Shown: positions 44,977 to 54,846, numbered from the stretch's first letter. The stretch is 64,000 nt of DNA from Emticicia sp. CRIBPO (GCF_009905725.1 NZ_JAAAKV010000003.1:24808-88807), one strand, 5' to 3'. Numbers and translations: made by a program. Notes: generated from the letters alone by a model not told the origin.

Positions 44977-45618
44977 TCACCCCTTCCTTCTCACCGATAA
45001 ATAATAATGCCATAAAACCATCGTCGCTATCGTGCGGCTCGGCTGCCAAAGGAGGGCGGTGGCCAGAACGTCTTCTTTTGAGGTTTCTTTCGGTAGTTTT
45101 TTGAGTTGTTTCAGGGCATTGACTGCTGCCAGGTCACCCACAGGAAAGATGTCGGATCGCTGTAAAACAAAGATCAGGTAAATATCCACCGTCCAGTCGC
45201 CGATGCCTTTGAGGCGGTTCAGGACCAGTCTTATTTCGTCATTCGACAGCGTTGCCAGGTTGTCCAGATCAATCACCCCGTTCAGCAAAGCCTCTGCCAG
45301 GTGCCTGACATAGACTGTTTTCTGTCTGCTGAAGTAACAGGCCCTTAATTCTTCATCATTCAGGGCCAATACACCTTCCGGCGTAATTTCCCCGATCTTT
45401 TCCTTCAGTTTATTCAGCGTAGCCAGGGCAGAAGCCAGCGACACCTGCTGCTCCAGGATGATGTGCACCAGCGACTCAAACGTGTTCGGCCTGCTCCACA
45501 TGGGCGGGTAGCCGTAGGTATTGATGACAAAACCGAGGTCTGCATCACTGAAGGCCAGTTCATCACAGAGCTTCTGAAAATTACCGGCGGAGAAAAAAGG
45601 AGGTATCTTATCGGACAT
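44977..45618 (-). CDS. AlkA-type DNA-3-methyladenine glycosylase
   Basis: A 213-residue HhH-GPD superfamily enzyme. The helix-hairpin-helix is RLKGIGDWTVDIYLIF (about 136-150) and the catalytic Asp162 lies in FPVGDLAAVNAL. LEQQVSLASA is the conserved helix seen in AlkA relatives. It removes alkylated bases in the first step of base-excision repair. The short length (no N-terminal AlkA_N domain) is normal for this subgroup. Confidence 0.9.
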   Translation of the reverse strand: MSDKIPPFFSAGNFQKLCDELAFSDADLGFVINTYGYPPMWSRPNTFESLVHIILEQQVSLASALATLNKLKEKIGEITPEGVLALNDEELRACYFSRQKTVYVRHLAEALLNGVIDLDNLATLSNDEIRLVLNRLKGIGDWTVDIYLIFVLQRSDIFPVGDLAAVNALKQLKKLPKETSKEDVLATALLWQPSRTIATMVLWHYYLSVRRKG

Positions 45619-45903
45619 GGGTTACATCGTGAATGATTTTGCAAGTTATGGAAAATGCAGAAAGGAAAATGGAAAAAGGAAAGTGGAGGAAGAAGAGGAA
45701 GAAAGCGTGTCTGGTCTGACAACTACGTTTGGACGCTGACAACAGAGATTATGTATGGCTGTGAATTTAAGAAAACAGCAAATGCTTCTTTTTCCATTCT
45801 CCTTCTTTCCGTTCCCCAATAAAAAAAGATTTTCAACAATAATGTGGGGTGAAATAATTATATTCTGTCCCTGAATTGTACAGTATGACTGACGAGTGTA
45901 AGT
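45619..45903. other. Gap with facing purine and pyrimidine runs
   Basis: A purine run (45649-45704; GGAAAATGGAAAAAGGA) and a pyrimidine run (45784-45817; TTTTTCCATTCTCCTTC) are near-complementary and face each other across 80 bases. No gene is supported. The region precedes the ECF sigma gene. Confidence 0.4.
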
Positions 45904-46563
45904 ATGACAAAAAATAACAACCTTAAAAATGAGATCCCGGAAGGGGAGGCCGGCCCGGGCCGGGAGGAAACTTCCGAACCTTCCCTGATCCTGGACGAAG
46001 AAAAATACCTGAGGAAACTCTTTGAAATATCTCCTGAGAAGGGCTTTGAGCTGCTTTTCCGGAAGTATTATGCCAACCTGTGCAGCAGTTGCATCCGGTT
46101 TGTGCATTCAAAAGAGACGGCTGAAGACATTGTTTCCGAGATATTCATCAATCTGTGGCAGAAACAGCTGTACATGAAAATCGAGGTGTCTTACCGGGCC
46201 TATCTCTATAAAAGTGTAAGGAACAGGTCCATCAATTACCTTAAATCTGAATTCCTGAAAGAACCGGAAGTAAACCTGGAAGAATCAGATTACACCACCA
46301 CCGACCAGGTAGACAAACCGGATGAGATATTGTTTTATCACGAACTTAATCTGAAACTCGACGGGGTTATCAAAAGTTTACCGGGTCAGTCGAGGAGGGC
46401 CTTCCAGCTCTCCCGGCTCGAAGGAAAAAAATACGCGGAGATTGCCAGCGACCTTAGCATCACAGTCAGTGCCGTCGAGCGGCTGATCAGCAGGGCACTC
46501 CAGAAAATCAGGAACGAACTGAAGTCTGAATTCTTTATAGCCATCATTTTATTTTTAAGTTAA
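45904..46563 (+). CDS. ECF RNA polymerase sigma factor
   Basis: A 219-residue sigma-70 family factor of the Bacteroidota ECF type. Region 2 spans about 50-115 (LLFRKYYANLCSSCIRFV, then AEDIVSEIFINLW). Region 4 spans about 150-205 (SRRAFQLSRLEGKKYAEIA). An acidic, unordered 35-residue extension comes first. It is paired with the FecR anti-sigma factor 22 bases downstream and should direct transcription of the SusC/SusD operon when the outer-membrane receptor is occupied. Confidence 0.94.
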   Translation: MTKNNNLKNEIPEGEAGPGREETSEPSLILDEEKYLRKLFEISPEKGFELLFRKYYANLCSSCIRFVHSKETAEDIVSEIFINLWQKQLYMKIEVSYRAYLYKSVRNRSINYLKSEFLKEPEVNLEESDYTTTDQVDKPDEILFYHELNLKLDGVIKSLPGQSRRAFQLSRLEGKKYAEIASDLSITVSAVERLISRALQKIRNELKSEFFIAIILFLS

Positions 46564-46585
46564 GCCAGTTGTCTGAACTAAAATC

Positions 46586-47650
46586 ATGAAAAACAACATA
46601 ACTAAAGACGTCATTTTTAATTTCTTAAGCGGAAATTACACGAGCATACAACGGAAAAGTATTGAACAATGGCTCGAAGACCGTTCAAACGAGGAGCTTT
46701 TTTACCAATACCTCGATGAATTTGAAAGAAAACATCCGCAATACCCGGTAGATGTGGAGAAAAGCCTGTCCATCGTCAGGTCGGGGCTGGGGCAGTTCAA
46801 AGAATCTCCCCGGCAGGAGCTTTCAGAGGAAACAACAGGCCGGAAAAAGTGGTACCTGGCTGGTGCAGCGGCGGCCCTGCTGATATTAAGCTTGTCTGTT
46901 TACACTTATTTCAAGAAAGATCAGACGGCTTTTCAGCAATTGACGGCATCTACAAAAGAAGCTGACATCATAGAAAAGATCAACGGGGGAAGTAACCTTT
47001 TGACCATCATTTTACCGGACAAAAGCTCGGTGATTTTACAACCCGGCGGCAAAATCACTTACTCTACCAAAAGCTTCAGCAACCATAAAAGGGAAGTGTT
47101 TTTTGAAGGGGAGGGTTTTTTTGAAATCCTTAAAGACGTAAACTCTCCTTTCATTGTCTACACCGATGACTACACGACCAAAGTACTGGGCACCAGCTTT
47201 ACCTTGAAAACCTCCCGTGGAAAGAGTGAAAATGAAGTGATTGTCAAAACAGGAAAAGTGGCGGTCTACAAAAGAGAAAAGGAAGACACCGGCAGCATAG
47301 AAGGACTCAGTCCTACCATCCTGTTGTCGGCCAACCAGATGATCAAGTTTGACGGCAAGTCGGCCGAACCGCTTCAGCCCGCCACTACCTCAAAGCAGGA
47401 CCTGGTTGAAAAGGTACAGAAAATGACATTTGAATTTAATGATACCCCGGTCATAGAGGTCTTCGATCTGCTTTCTGAGACCTATCATGTCAAGATTGAA
47501 TATAACCGGGAGACTGTGGCACACTGTAAGATCACCGCTCTGCTGGCCGATGAGCCGCTTTATGAGAAAATCAGGCTCATCTGTTTTGCCCTGAATGCTG
47601 ACTTTGAAATGGAAGAGGGTAAAGTCCGCGTCCATTCGAAAGGCTGTTGA
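46586..47650 (+). CDS. FecR family anti-sigma factor
   Basis: A 354-residue membrane regulator. The cytoplasmic N-terminal part (1-88) binds sigma. One membrane segment is at about 90-108, the FecR domain at about 135-230 (VFFEGEGFFEILKDVNSPF, then TKVLGTSFTLK), and a C-terminal DUF4974 domain (about 280-350) is typical of Bacteroidota. It transmits the signal from the SusC receptor's N-terminal domain in the periplasm to the sigma factor. It lies between sigma and SusC genes as usual. Confidence 0.94.
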   Translation: MKNNITKDVIFNFLSGNYTSIQRKSIEQWLEDRSNEELFYQYLDEFERKHPQYPVDVEKSLSIVRSGLGQFKESPRQELSEETTGRKKWYLAGAAAALLILSLSVYTYFKKDQTAFQQLTASTKEADIIEKINGGSNLLTIILPDKSSVILQPGGKITYSTKSFSNHKREVFFEGEGFFEILKDVNSPFIVYTDDYTTKVLGTSFTLKTSRGKSENEVIVKTGKVAVYKREKEDTGSIEGLSPTILLSANQMIKFDGKSAEPLQPATTSKQDLVEKVQKMTFEFNDTPVIEVFDLLSETYHVKIEYNRETVAHCKITALLADEPLYEKIRLICFALNADFEMEEGKVRVHSKGC

Positions 47651-47727
47651 AAAACAGAGGATAGAAGTACAATAAATCAATTACCTGACCAAAAAGATGA
47701 AGAAAAAACCTTTCCCCCCACCATAAA

Positions 47728-47799
47728 ATAAGGTCTATCTGAGGAACAGAATAGACCTTATAAAGCCCGTTGAAATTGGCGTTTCTATGTTCGGGCTTT
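47728..47799 (+). promoter_or_regulatory. Two successive hairpins before susC
   Basis: ATAAGGTCTAT (47728-47738) pairs perfectly with 47751-47761. Immediately after, AAAGCCCG (47762-47769) pairs with CGGGCTTT (47792-47799). Neither is followed by a convincing T run. They could separate sigma/FecR transcription from susC or protect mRNA. Confidence 0.5.
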
Positions 47800-47833
47800 C
47801 GTGTTTCATTTATCAATAAAACAATGTAAAACT

Positions 47834-50800
47834 ATGAAAATAAATCTACAATCGCGTAGGCTTATTCTACAATTTATGAGAATAACACTCATTCAGATCG
47901 TATTATCCGTGTCGTTTCTGAGCATCAGCATCGCCAATGATGCCTATTCCCAGGAGCTCGGAGACAAACGCATAAGCATCAGGATTTCAGAGCAGACCCT
48001 GAAGAATGCCATCCGGGAACTGGAACAGGTCTCCAATGCGAGATTCATTTACAGCAACACCGTGATAGGTACCGACAACAAGGTGAGCATCGATATCAAA
48101 AATGCCTCGTTTGCCGAGGTGCTTAACAGGGTTTTTGCTCCCCTGAAGATCAATTATACCATTTCAGGTAACCATGTGGTGCTGCAGAAAAAGGCCGCAG
48201 CCGAAGCTGAAAAGACCCTCAACAAAGCCCGCTCGGAGATTCCGGGCAATGTTGACCTGACTATTACCGGGGTCGTGAAGGACCAGAACAATGAGGTGCT
48301 TCCGGGTGTCAGTGTGGTGCTCAAAGGTACGACACGGGGCATCACCACCGACGGTAACGGTAAGTTCAGCATTGATGTGCCGGACTCCAGGTCGGTGCTG
48401 GTTTTCAGTTTTGTAGGTTATCAGAACCTCGAAATCACGGTGGGCAACACCCTCGTGCTCGAAGTAGCCCTGAAGGCCGAATCCAAACTGCTTGAAGAAG
48501 TGGTGGTGGTGGGTTATGGTACCCAGAAGAAGGTCAACCTGACCGGGGCGGTCGACCAGGTGACAGCCAAACAGCTGGAAACCAAGTCGGTGGCCAGCAT
48601 CGGACAGGCATTACAGGGTGTGGTGCCTAACCTGAACATTACATTTGCGGATGGTAACCCCGTGAAAGACCCGTCTTTTAACGTCAGGGGTGGTACTTCG
48701 TTTTCCGGCGGGAGTTTCAGGAGCGGCAGCCCGCTGATCCTCGTCGACGGCATCCCGATGGAGATCAATAACCTCAATCCGACTGATATCGAGAGCCTTT
48801 CTGTATTGAAAGATGCGGCGTCTTCTGCTATTTATGGTGCCAGGGCCGCCTACGGGGTCATCCTGATAACAACAAAGAAAGGAAGCAAGGACAAAGCTCC
48901 CAGGGTTTCCTATTCTTACAGCCACCAGGAGCAAAGCCCGATCAACAGACCGAAACAACTGAACTCTGTGGAGTACCAGGAGGCTGTCATCAACGCCCAG
49001 GTGCTTGAAGGAGCCTCTGCTTCGGCTGATGACCTCTTCAAACTGCAGCAGGTAAAAAACTATTACGCCAACCCAACCACAGCACCGAGCTATTATATCG
49101 CCGGGGGCACCAACATCTGGGTGGCGAACATCGATCCCTGGGGAGAATTCCTCAAATCATCGGCCCCGCTGAAAACGCATAACCTTTCGGTTTCCGGCGG
49201 AGCAGCCAAAAGTACCTATTACGCCTCACTGGGCATCAGGGACCAGGAGGGGATGATTGCCCTGGGCGACGACTGGAGAAAAACCTACAATGCCATGCTG
49301 GGTTTTACCTCTGACATCAACAAATGGCTCAATATCGACACCAAAGTGATGTATACTGGCTCCAACTCCAAACGTCCGCATGGACAGGGCGGGTATTCGG
49401 CCTATTCCGACAACTATTTTGAGTTCCTTTCCCGCATCGGGTGGAGGAGTCTGATGACCCCGAGGTTTACACCGGCCGATTCGCCGGTAGGGGTGATGCC
49501 CACCCACACCCAGCTCAACGCTTTTCACAATGACGGGAACATTTCCCTGCAGAATTCCAACCTCCTGATGAAAATTGAGGGAACCGTGAAGCTGCTGGAA
49601 GGCCTGAGTTTCAAAACGAACTTTGCCTACAAGACCATCAGCGAAAACCAGAAGATGCATCTGCCGCTGGTGTACCGTGTGGAGAAAACCTGGGTTCCTT
49701 TTGTGGAAGGATTCAGTACCGTCAGCAAGACTTTCTCCAAAAGCGACTATACCGTTTATAATGCTTACTTTGATTTCTTCAAGACCATCGGCCGCAAACA
49801 TGACATCTCAGCAGTAGCGGGTTACAACCAGGAATTGTCGCTTTACCGCGACCTCACCGCCCAGGGCAATGACCTGATCACCGACGCTATTCCCGTGTTA
49901 AAGCTCGCCAACGGTGCCAAAACTTTCGGGGATAACGAGTCACACTGGTCTATCCGCGGGGCTTTTGCGAGGTTGAACTATATTTTTGACAACAAATACC
50001 TGCTCGAGGTCAACTCCAGGTATGACGGTACCTCTAAATTTCCGCAGGGGAGCAGGTTTAAACTTTTCCCGTCGGTTTCTGCCGGTTGGAGAATCTCCGA
50101 AGAAAGTTTCATGAGCGGACTGAGGTCTGTTTTACCTGACCTGAAACTCCGGGCCTCTTACGGTAGTCTGGGTAATCAGGACGTAGCCAACTATGCCTAC
50201 ATTTCTTCTTACGGACTGACACCCCAGGTGGCTTACCTGATGAATGGCGTAAGACCGATCGGCATCAACCCTCCCGGCCTGGTAAGTTCAGACCTGACCT
50301 GGGAAACCGCGACGACCATCGACTTCGGTCTGGACGTTTCTTTCAAACATAAACTGAGTGCCACTTTCGACTGGTACAGAAGAACCACCCGCAATATCCT
50401 GACTTCTGCCGAGCAGTTGCCGTCTGTGCTGGGAACGAGCGTACCGAACAGGAACACGGGCAGCCTGGAGACCAACGGATGGGAGTTATCGACCAAATAT
50501 ACCGACGGATTTGCCAACGGTCTGAAATATGACGTGTCCCTGGTGCTGGCCGACACCCGTTCCAAAGTCGTGAAGTTCTCCGGTAACCCGCAGCAGCTGA
50601 TCGCCTCCCTTTATGAGGGCAAACAAATGGGCGAAATCTGGGGCTATGAGACCGTAGGGATTTTCCAGACGGCCGACGAGATCAAAGCAGCTCCCGTACA
50701 AACCCAGATATCGGGTGCAGTATGGAGACCGGGCGACGTACGCTATTCGGATCTTGACGGCGATGGAAAAATTACCCTCGGCAACTCTACCGTCACCAAC

Positions 50801-51310
50801 CCCGGAGACCGTAAGATCATCGGAAATTCGACCCCGAGATACCAGTTCGGTATCAATGCCAACCTGGGCTGGAAAAACTTCGACTTCAACATGTTCTGGC
50901 AGGGCACGGGTAAAAGAGATTACTGGTCAGGGAGTTACCTGTACTGGGGGCTGATCAACGGCACCAACATCAACGGCGGCATCGGCACTCCTGAGGTGTA
51001 CTATAACTCATGGACACCCGAACGCACCGACGCTTTCTACCCGGCCTTCAAACCTGCCCTCAAAAACATGCAGGTGCAGTCGAGATACCTGCTGAATGCC
51101 GCTTTTATGAGGCTGAAGAACGTCACTTTGGGCTACACCGTTCCGGAAAGCCTGAGCAGGAAGATCAAAATAGAAAGACTCCGAGTGTTCACTTCAGGCT
51201 TTAACCTCCTGACTTTCTCGAAAGTGCCGAAGTTCATGGACCCTGAGAACATGAATGACGCTTATCCGCTGATCCGTTCACTGACGGTGGGTGCACAGGT
51301 GAATTTTTAA
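47834..51310 (+). CDS. SusC/RagA family TonB-dependent receptor with STN domain
   Basis: A 1158-residue outer-membrane transporter. After a signal peptide (about residues 1-40) comes a secretin/TonB short N-terminal domain used for signalling to FecR (about 45-115; LKNAIRELEQVSNARFIYS). A carboxypeptidase-D regulatory domain, a plug (PLILVDGIPMEINNLNPTDI, SVLKDAASSAIYGARAAYG) and a 22-strand barrel follow. EEVVVVGYGTQKK lies just before the plug. The ATG at 47834 is chosen over an upstream TTG/GTG-like start. It imports a ligand, probably a glycan, captured by the SusD protein encoded 24 bases later. Confidence 0.96.
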   Translation: MKINLQSRRLILQFMRITLIQIVLSVSFLSISIANDAYSQELGDKRISIRISEQTLKNAIRELEQVSNARFIYSNTVIGTDNKVSIDIKNASFAEVLNRVFAPLKINYTISGNHVVLQKKAAAEAEKTLNKARSEIPGNVDLTITGVVKDQNNEVLPGVSVVLKGTTRGITTDGNGKFSIDVPDSRSVLVFSFVGYQNLEITVGNTLVLEVALKAESKLLEEVVVVGYGTQKKVNLTGAVDQVTAKQLETKSVASIGQALQGVVPNLNITFADGNPVKDPSFNVRGGTSFSGGSFRSGSPLILVDGIPMEINNLNPTDIESLSVLKDAASSAIYGARAAYGVILITTKKGSKDKAPRVSYSYSHQEQSPINRPKQLNSVEYQEAVINAQVLEGASASADDLFKLQQVKNYYANPTTAPSYYIAGGTNIWVANIDPWGEFLKSSAPLKTHNLSVSGGAAKSTYYASLGIRDQEGMIALGDDWRKTYNAMLGFTSDINKWLNIDTKVMYTGSNSKRPHGQGGYSAYSDNYFEFLSRIGWRSLMTPRFTPADSPVGVMPTHTQLNAFHNDGNISLQNSNLLMKIEGTVKLLEGLSFKTNFAYKTISENQKMHLPLVYRVEKTWVPFVEGFSTVSKTFSKSDYTVYNAYFDFFKTIGRKHDISAVAGYNQELSLYRDLTAQGNDLITDAIPVLKLANGAKTFGDNESHWSIRGAFARLNYIFDNKYLLEVNSRYDGTSKFPQGSRFKLFPSVSAGWRISEESFMSGLRSVLPDLKLRASYGSLGNQDVANYAYISSYGLTPQVAYLMNGVRPIGINPPGLVSSDLTWETATTIDFGLDVSFKHKLSATFDWYRRTTRNILTSAEQLPSVLGTSVPNRNTGSLETNGWELSTKYTDGFANGLKYDVSLVLADTRSKVVKFSGNPQQLIASLYEGKQMGEIWGYETVGIFQTADEIKAAPVQTQISGAVWRPGDVRYSDLDGDGKITLGNSTVTNPGDRKIIGNSTPRYQFGINANLGWKNFDFNMFWQGTGKRDYWSGSYLYWGLINGTNINGGIGTPEVYYNSWTPERTDAFYPAFKPALKNMQVQSRYLLNAAFMRLKNVTLGYTVPESLSRKIKIERLRVFTSGFNLLTFSKVPKFMDPENMNDAYPLIRSLTVGAQVNF

Positions 51311-51334
51311 CAGTAAACCTTTAATAAGACTTCA

Positions 51335-53146
51335 ATGAAAGCTACAAATATATCAATCCTTCTCCTGACTGTTTTGCTCATATTCAGTTGCGACGATGAT
51401 TTCATGGAGCGGTACCCGCTTGACAGTATCGCTGATCAGAATTTCTGGCAGACCGAGTCTGACCTTAAACTGTATGCCAATTCCTTCTATGGTATTTACA
51501 TCGAAGGTTTCGACAATGCCCTGGGTGTGAGGGACCCCTTCGGTTTCAAAGGTTCCGCCATTCCTTACGGTGACCTGCACTCAGACAATGCCCTTCCGCA
51601 GGACGTGTCCACTGTCAGGATGGTCAACGGCCTGTACGTCCAGCCCTCGGCTGCCGGCAGTGGCGGGTGGAACTGGGGCAATGTCAGGGCCCTTAACTAT
51701 TTCCTGGTGAACTACCAGAGAGGCAATGTGGCCCAGGACATCAAGAACATCTATGCTGGCGAGGTCTATTTCTTCAAAACCATGGAGTATTTTAATAAAG
51801 TGAGGCTCTTCGGTGAAGTGCCATGGTACAGCAAACCCCTGGAAACCAACTCTAAGGAACTTTATGACCCAAGGACCCCGAGAGCGGCCCTGATGGACTC
51901 CCTGCTCAGCACCATCAACAAGGCCGTGGACCTGTTGCCGCAAAAAGGCAAGGAGGCCTCCGGACGTCTGAACAAAGACCTGGCTCTCTTGCTCAAAGCC
52001 CGCGTCTGTTTGTATGAGGGAACGTTCCGTAAATACCACAAAGACCTGAACCTTTCAGGCCAGAAGTTTCTGCAGGAAGCCGCCGACGCTTCAGACAAAC
52101 TGATCAAGTCGGGCTCTTACGCCGTCTGGACCACCGGCGACACCCAGAACGATTACCATAACCTCTTTATTCAGAACAATTACAGGACTAACTCCGAAGT
52201 GATGCTCTGGAAAGAATACAGCAGCGGTGTGCTGGGCCATGCGTTCCTGAGGTATTTCCTCTGGAGCCAGGGCGAGAATGTCGTCGGGTTCTCCAAGTCA
52301 TTTGTTGAAGAGTATCTGTGTTCAGACGGGCTCCCGATCAGTACCAGTAAGCTTTATATGGGCGACGACAGCCTCCAGAGCGAGTTTAAAAACAGAGATC
52401 CGCGGCTGTCTCAGACGGTCAGCCCTCCAGGCAGGTATGCCCTCGATAAAACCATCACCGGATCTTTTGTTGCCAGAGGCAAAGGTTACAACGGTCTGAT
52501 GCCCGCTATAAGGGGAACGGGCGAAGAGTACCCTTCACCCACCGGATACTGGCCTGTGAAATACTGGAAAAACGACCAGACAGAAATCAACGCCTTCCAG
52601 AACGGCATCATGCCTTGTCCGGTCTTTAGGTTTGCCGAGGCCCTGCTGATCAATGCCGAAGCCAATGCCGAGCTGGGCACCGCTACCCAGGCTGTGTTGG
52701 ATGCGACCGTCAATAAGTTAAGAAAAAGAGCGGGCATGCCTGACCTGGTTATGAATAACCTGCCTGCAGACCCTGCCCTGGACGATAAATACGCTAAGTT
52801 CTGCGGGTATACCCCTTCGGCACTCATCCGTGAGATCAGGAGGGAAAGAAGGGTGGAACTGGTGATGGAAAACTTCCGCTGGGATGACCTGGTACGTTGG
52901 AGAGCCGGAAAACTGCTGACCACCCCGCAGGCCACAAGAGGGATTAAATTCAAACAATACCAGTATCCGGGTGTGGTGATCAACCGCGACATCTTCCTGG
53001 ACAGTGAAGGTTACCTCGCTCCTTATAAAGTCTCGTTGCCGAACGGCCGGACTTTCCAGGAACCGAAGCAATACTATTTTCCGATCCCGATCGAGGAGCT
53101 GGTCATCAATAAAAACCTGTCACAAAGCCCGGGCTGGGGGAATTAA
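51335..53146 (+). CDS. SusD/RagB family nutrient-binding lipoprotein
   Basis: A 603-residue lipoprotein (lipobox LLIFSC after a short signal). SusD hallmarks include an early ERYPLDSIADQNFW, TPR-like helices, and the C-terminal REIRRERRVELVMENFRWDDL region followed by a QYYFPIPIEEL end. It caps the SusC barrel on the cell surface and binds the substrate. It is somewhat longer than classical SusD. The downstream gene is on the same strand, so it belongs to the same unit. Confidence 0.95.
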   Translation: MKATNISILLLTVLLIFSCDDDFMERYPLDSIADQNFWQTESDLKLYANSFYGIYIEGFDNALGVRDPFGFKGSAIPYGDLHSDNALPQDVSTVRMVNGLYVQPSAAGSGGWNWGNVRALNYFLVNYQRGNVAQDIKNIYAGEVYFFKTMEYFNKVRLFGEVPWYSKPLETNSKELYDPRTPRAALMDSLLSTINKAVDLLPQKGKEASGRLNKDLALLLKARVCLYEGTFRKYHKDLNLSGQKFLQEAADASDKLIKSGSYAVWTTGDTQNDYHNLFIQNNYRTNSEVMLWKEYSSGVLGHAFLRYFLWSQGENVVGFSKSFVEEYLCSDGLPISTSKLYMGDDSLQSEFKNRDPRLSQTVSPPGRYALDKTITGSFVARGKGYNGLMPAIRGTGEEYPSPTGYWPVKYWKNDQTEINAFQNGIMPCPVFRFAEALLINAEANAELGTATQAVLDATVNKLRKRAGMPDLVMNNLPADPALDDKYAKFCGYTPSALIREIRRERRVELVMENFRWDDLVRWRAGKLLTTPQATRGIKFKQYQYPGVVINRDIFLDSEGYLAPYKVSLPNGRTFQEPKQYYFPIPIEELVINKNLSQSPGWGN

Positions 53147-53160
53147 AGCCTGGTTTATCC

Positions 53161-53183
53161 GGAGCAGCCTTCCGGGCTGCTCC
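53161..53183 (+). other. Hairpin between susD and the hydrolase-like gene
   Basis: GGAGCAGCC (53161-53169) pairs perfectly with GGCTGCTCC (53175-53183), with 5-base loop. No T run follows. It may tune transcript stability or reduce downstream expression. Confidence 0.5.
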
Positions 53184-53204
53184 TCATTCAACCTTAAAAA
53201 TATT

Positions 53205-54494
53205 ATGACAAAGAATCGTATCAAAACTACGGGAGGGCAGACCTTGCTCATCTTCTTATGCAGCCTCGTTGCCGTCACTTCCGTCAGGGCCCAGGTCAAT
53301 CCGAAAACCGCCGCAGACCAGGCCGGCCATGAATTGTGGACCAAGTTCATTGACAAATACGGCATCATCAACGACTTTGTGGGCGAGCGGCCCACCGCGA
53401 TGGACGCCCGGCTGTCGAGACCTAATGCCTTTGGATGGTGGACACCCATTGAAGACGGGGCCTTCTTTACCGGCCTTTACCTCGGGGCCATGTGTGAAAG
53501 AGCCGCACAAACGGGTCTGCAGGAAGACAAGGACAAGGCCAGGATACTCGCCCAGGGCCTCCTTAAACTCTCTATGGTGTCGGATGTACCCGGTTTTATT
53601 GCCAGGGGAGTCAGCACCGACGGCATCACACATTATCCCAACGGGTCCAACGACCAGACCGTTCCGTGGTTTTACGGGCTGTACCAATACCTGAAGACCG
53701 ACATTCCCTCTGTAAAGGAAAAGGAAATCATCAAAGCGAAAATGACCGAGGTGATCGAGGCCCTGCGGTTAAACGACTGGGAATTTCCCTCCGACGGCAT
53801 GTATACCGGCCTGAGCCGCGACGATCTGCGGGACAACCGCTTCCTGGAAATCCCCTGTTACCTCTATTTGCTGAGGGCCATGCATGAAGTGACGGGTAAT
53901 GCTGACTGGCTGGAGCGTTACAAAAGAGCAGCCGTGGAGGTGCCGAAAGGCGGCACAAAAGGCCGTGCACAGATCAGTGCGGAGGGCATCGCTTACGACC
54001 AGGACTTCTGGAAAGACAGGAAAAATAAGTCTTATCTCTGGATCTACGTCATGAAAACGGCCGCCATGGTAGAGCTGGCGAGGCTCGAGAAAGACCCGGT
54101 CATCAAAGCCAGTTACCTCGAAGGCATCAAAAAAAGCAGGGATTTTGTCATCGATTTCGCCAAAGGCTACACCCAGTTTGACAACAAGGACGAGAAAGTA
54201 TTCGGCAACACCGACTGGCGGGCCTGTTACACCGAATGGTTCCCGCAGTTCACCATTGCCGACGCCATTGCGGTGTCGACACTGAGAAATGATGCCAAAG
54301 CAGGGCCGAGGAAAAACTATGAAAGGAATTTTATGACCACCCCGCTGGCTGCGGCCTCCATCCTGGCCCTGGCCGGAAACCCGGAAGACTGCAAGCTGAT
54401 CGACGAAGTGGTAGGGCATTATAATTATGCGAAACTATACCTCGGCGAATTCTTTTACGCCGAGTATGCTTACTATCATAAGCCCTGTAAATAG
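53205..54494 (+). CDS. Secreted putative alpha/alpha-toroid glycoside hydrolase-like protein
   Basis: A 429-residue protein with a signal peptide (LIFLCSLVAVTSVRAQ). The body is all-helical with aromatic-rich loops (GWWTPIEDGAFFTGLYLGAM, DGITHYPNGSNDQTVPWFYG, DNRFLEIPCYLYLLRAMHEV), as in six-hairpin glycosidases. I cannot name a CAZy family or catalytic residues. The ATG at 53205 is chosen: the longer open frame upstream overlaps SusD and lacks a credible start. Its position suggests that it acts on the glycan handled by SusC/SusD. Confidence 0.72.
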   Translation: MTKNRIKTTGGQTLLIFLCSLVAVTSVRAQVNPKTAADQAGHELWTKFIDKYGIINDFVGERPTAMDARLSRPNAFGWWTPIEDGAFFTGLYLGAMCERAAQTGLQEDKDKARILAQGLLKLSMVSDVPGFIARGVSTDGITHYPNGSNDQTVPWFYGLYQYLKTDIPSVKEKEIIKAKMTEVIEALRLNDWEFPSDGMYTGLSRDDLRDNRFLEIPCYLYLLRAMHEVTGNADWLERYKRAAVEVPKGGTKGRAQISAEGIAYDQDFWKDRKNKSYLWIYVMKTAAMVELARLEKDPVIKASYLEGIKKSRDFVIDFAKGYTQFDNKDEKVFGNTDWRACYTEWFPQFTIADAIAVSTLRNDAKAGPRKNYERNFMTTPLAAASILALAGNPEDCKLIDEVVGHYNYAKLYLGEFFYAEYAYYHKPCK

Positions 54495-54563
54495 ACTTTT
54501 TCGCCCCACCGACCTTAGAACTCAGGAAAAATAATGGAAAAAATAGTATACGGCTAATCAGAC

Positions 54564-54598
54564 AAGCCCTCCGGAACCTCTCCGGGGGGCTTTGTTTT
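54564..54598 (+). terminator. Intrinsic terminator of the SusC/SusD unit
   Basis: A 12-base stem with one T-G pair (54564-54575 with 54581-54592), 5-base loop and T-rich tail. Confidence 0.85.
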
Positions 54599-54840
54599 GA
54601 ATGAAACCGGCTTCAAATACCCCATAAGCCCCAACAATCAGCTGAAAAACCCTTACATCGCCCGATTCAGCCTCGTCAAACCCCCTAAAAGTGCCTCAAT
54701 ATCCCCGCCGGGCTCAAAAACAACAGCTCAGACTGCCGTTAAAGACTCTTTCAGTCCCTTTAATGCCAATAAAAGTGGCTATGACTCCTGTCAAAGCTGC
54801 TATGAAGCAAGATAAAACCTAAATAAACCCACTGAAAGCC
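54599..54840. other. Gene-free stretch
   Basis: A 72-codon frame (54597-54815) begins with TTG inside the terminator tail and has no family pattern, so it is not called. I see no clear repeat or hairpin here. Confidence 0.3.
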
Positions 54841-54846
54841 CGTCCA

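Noticed and set aside
53004..53204. 67-codon N-terminal extension of the hydrolase-like gene
   Set aside because: It overlaps SusD coding sequence in another frame, while a signal peptide begins at the ATG at 53205.
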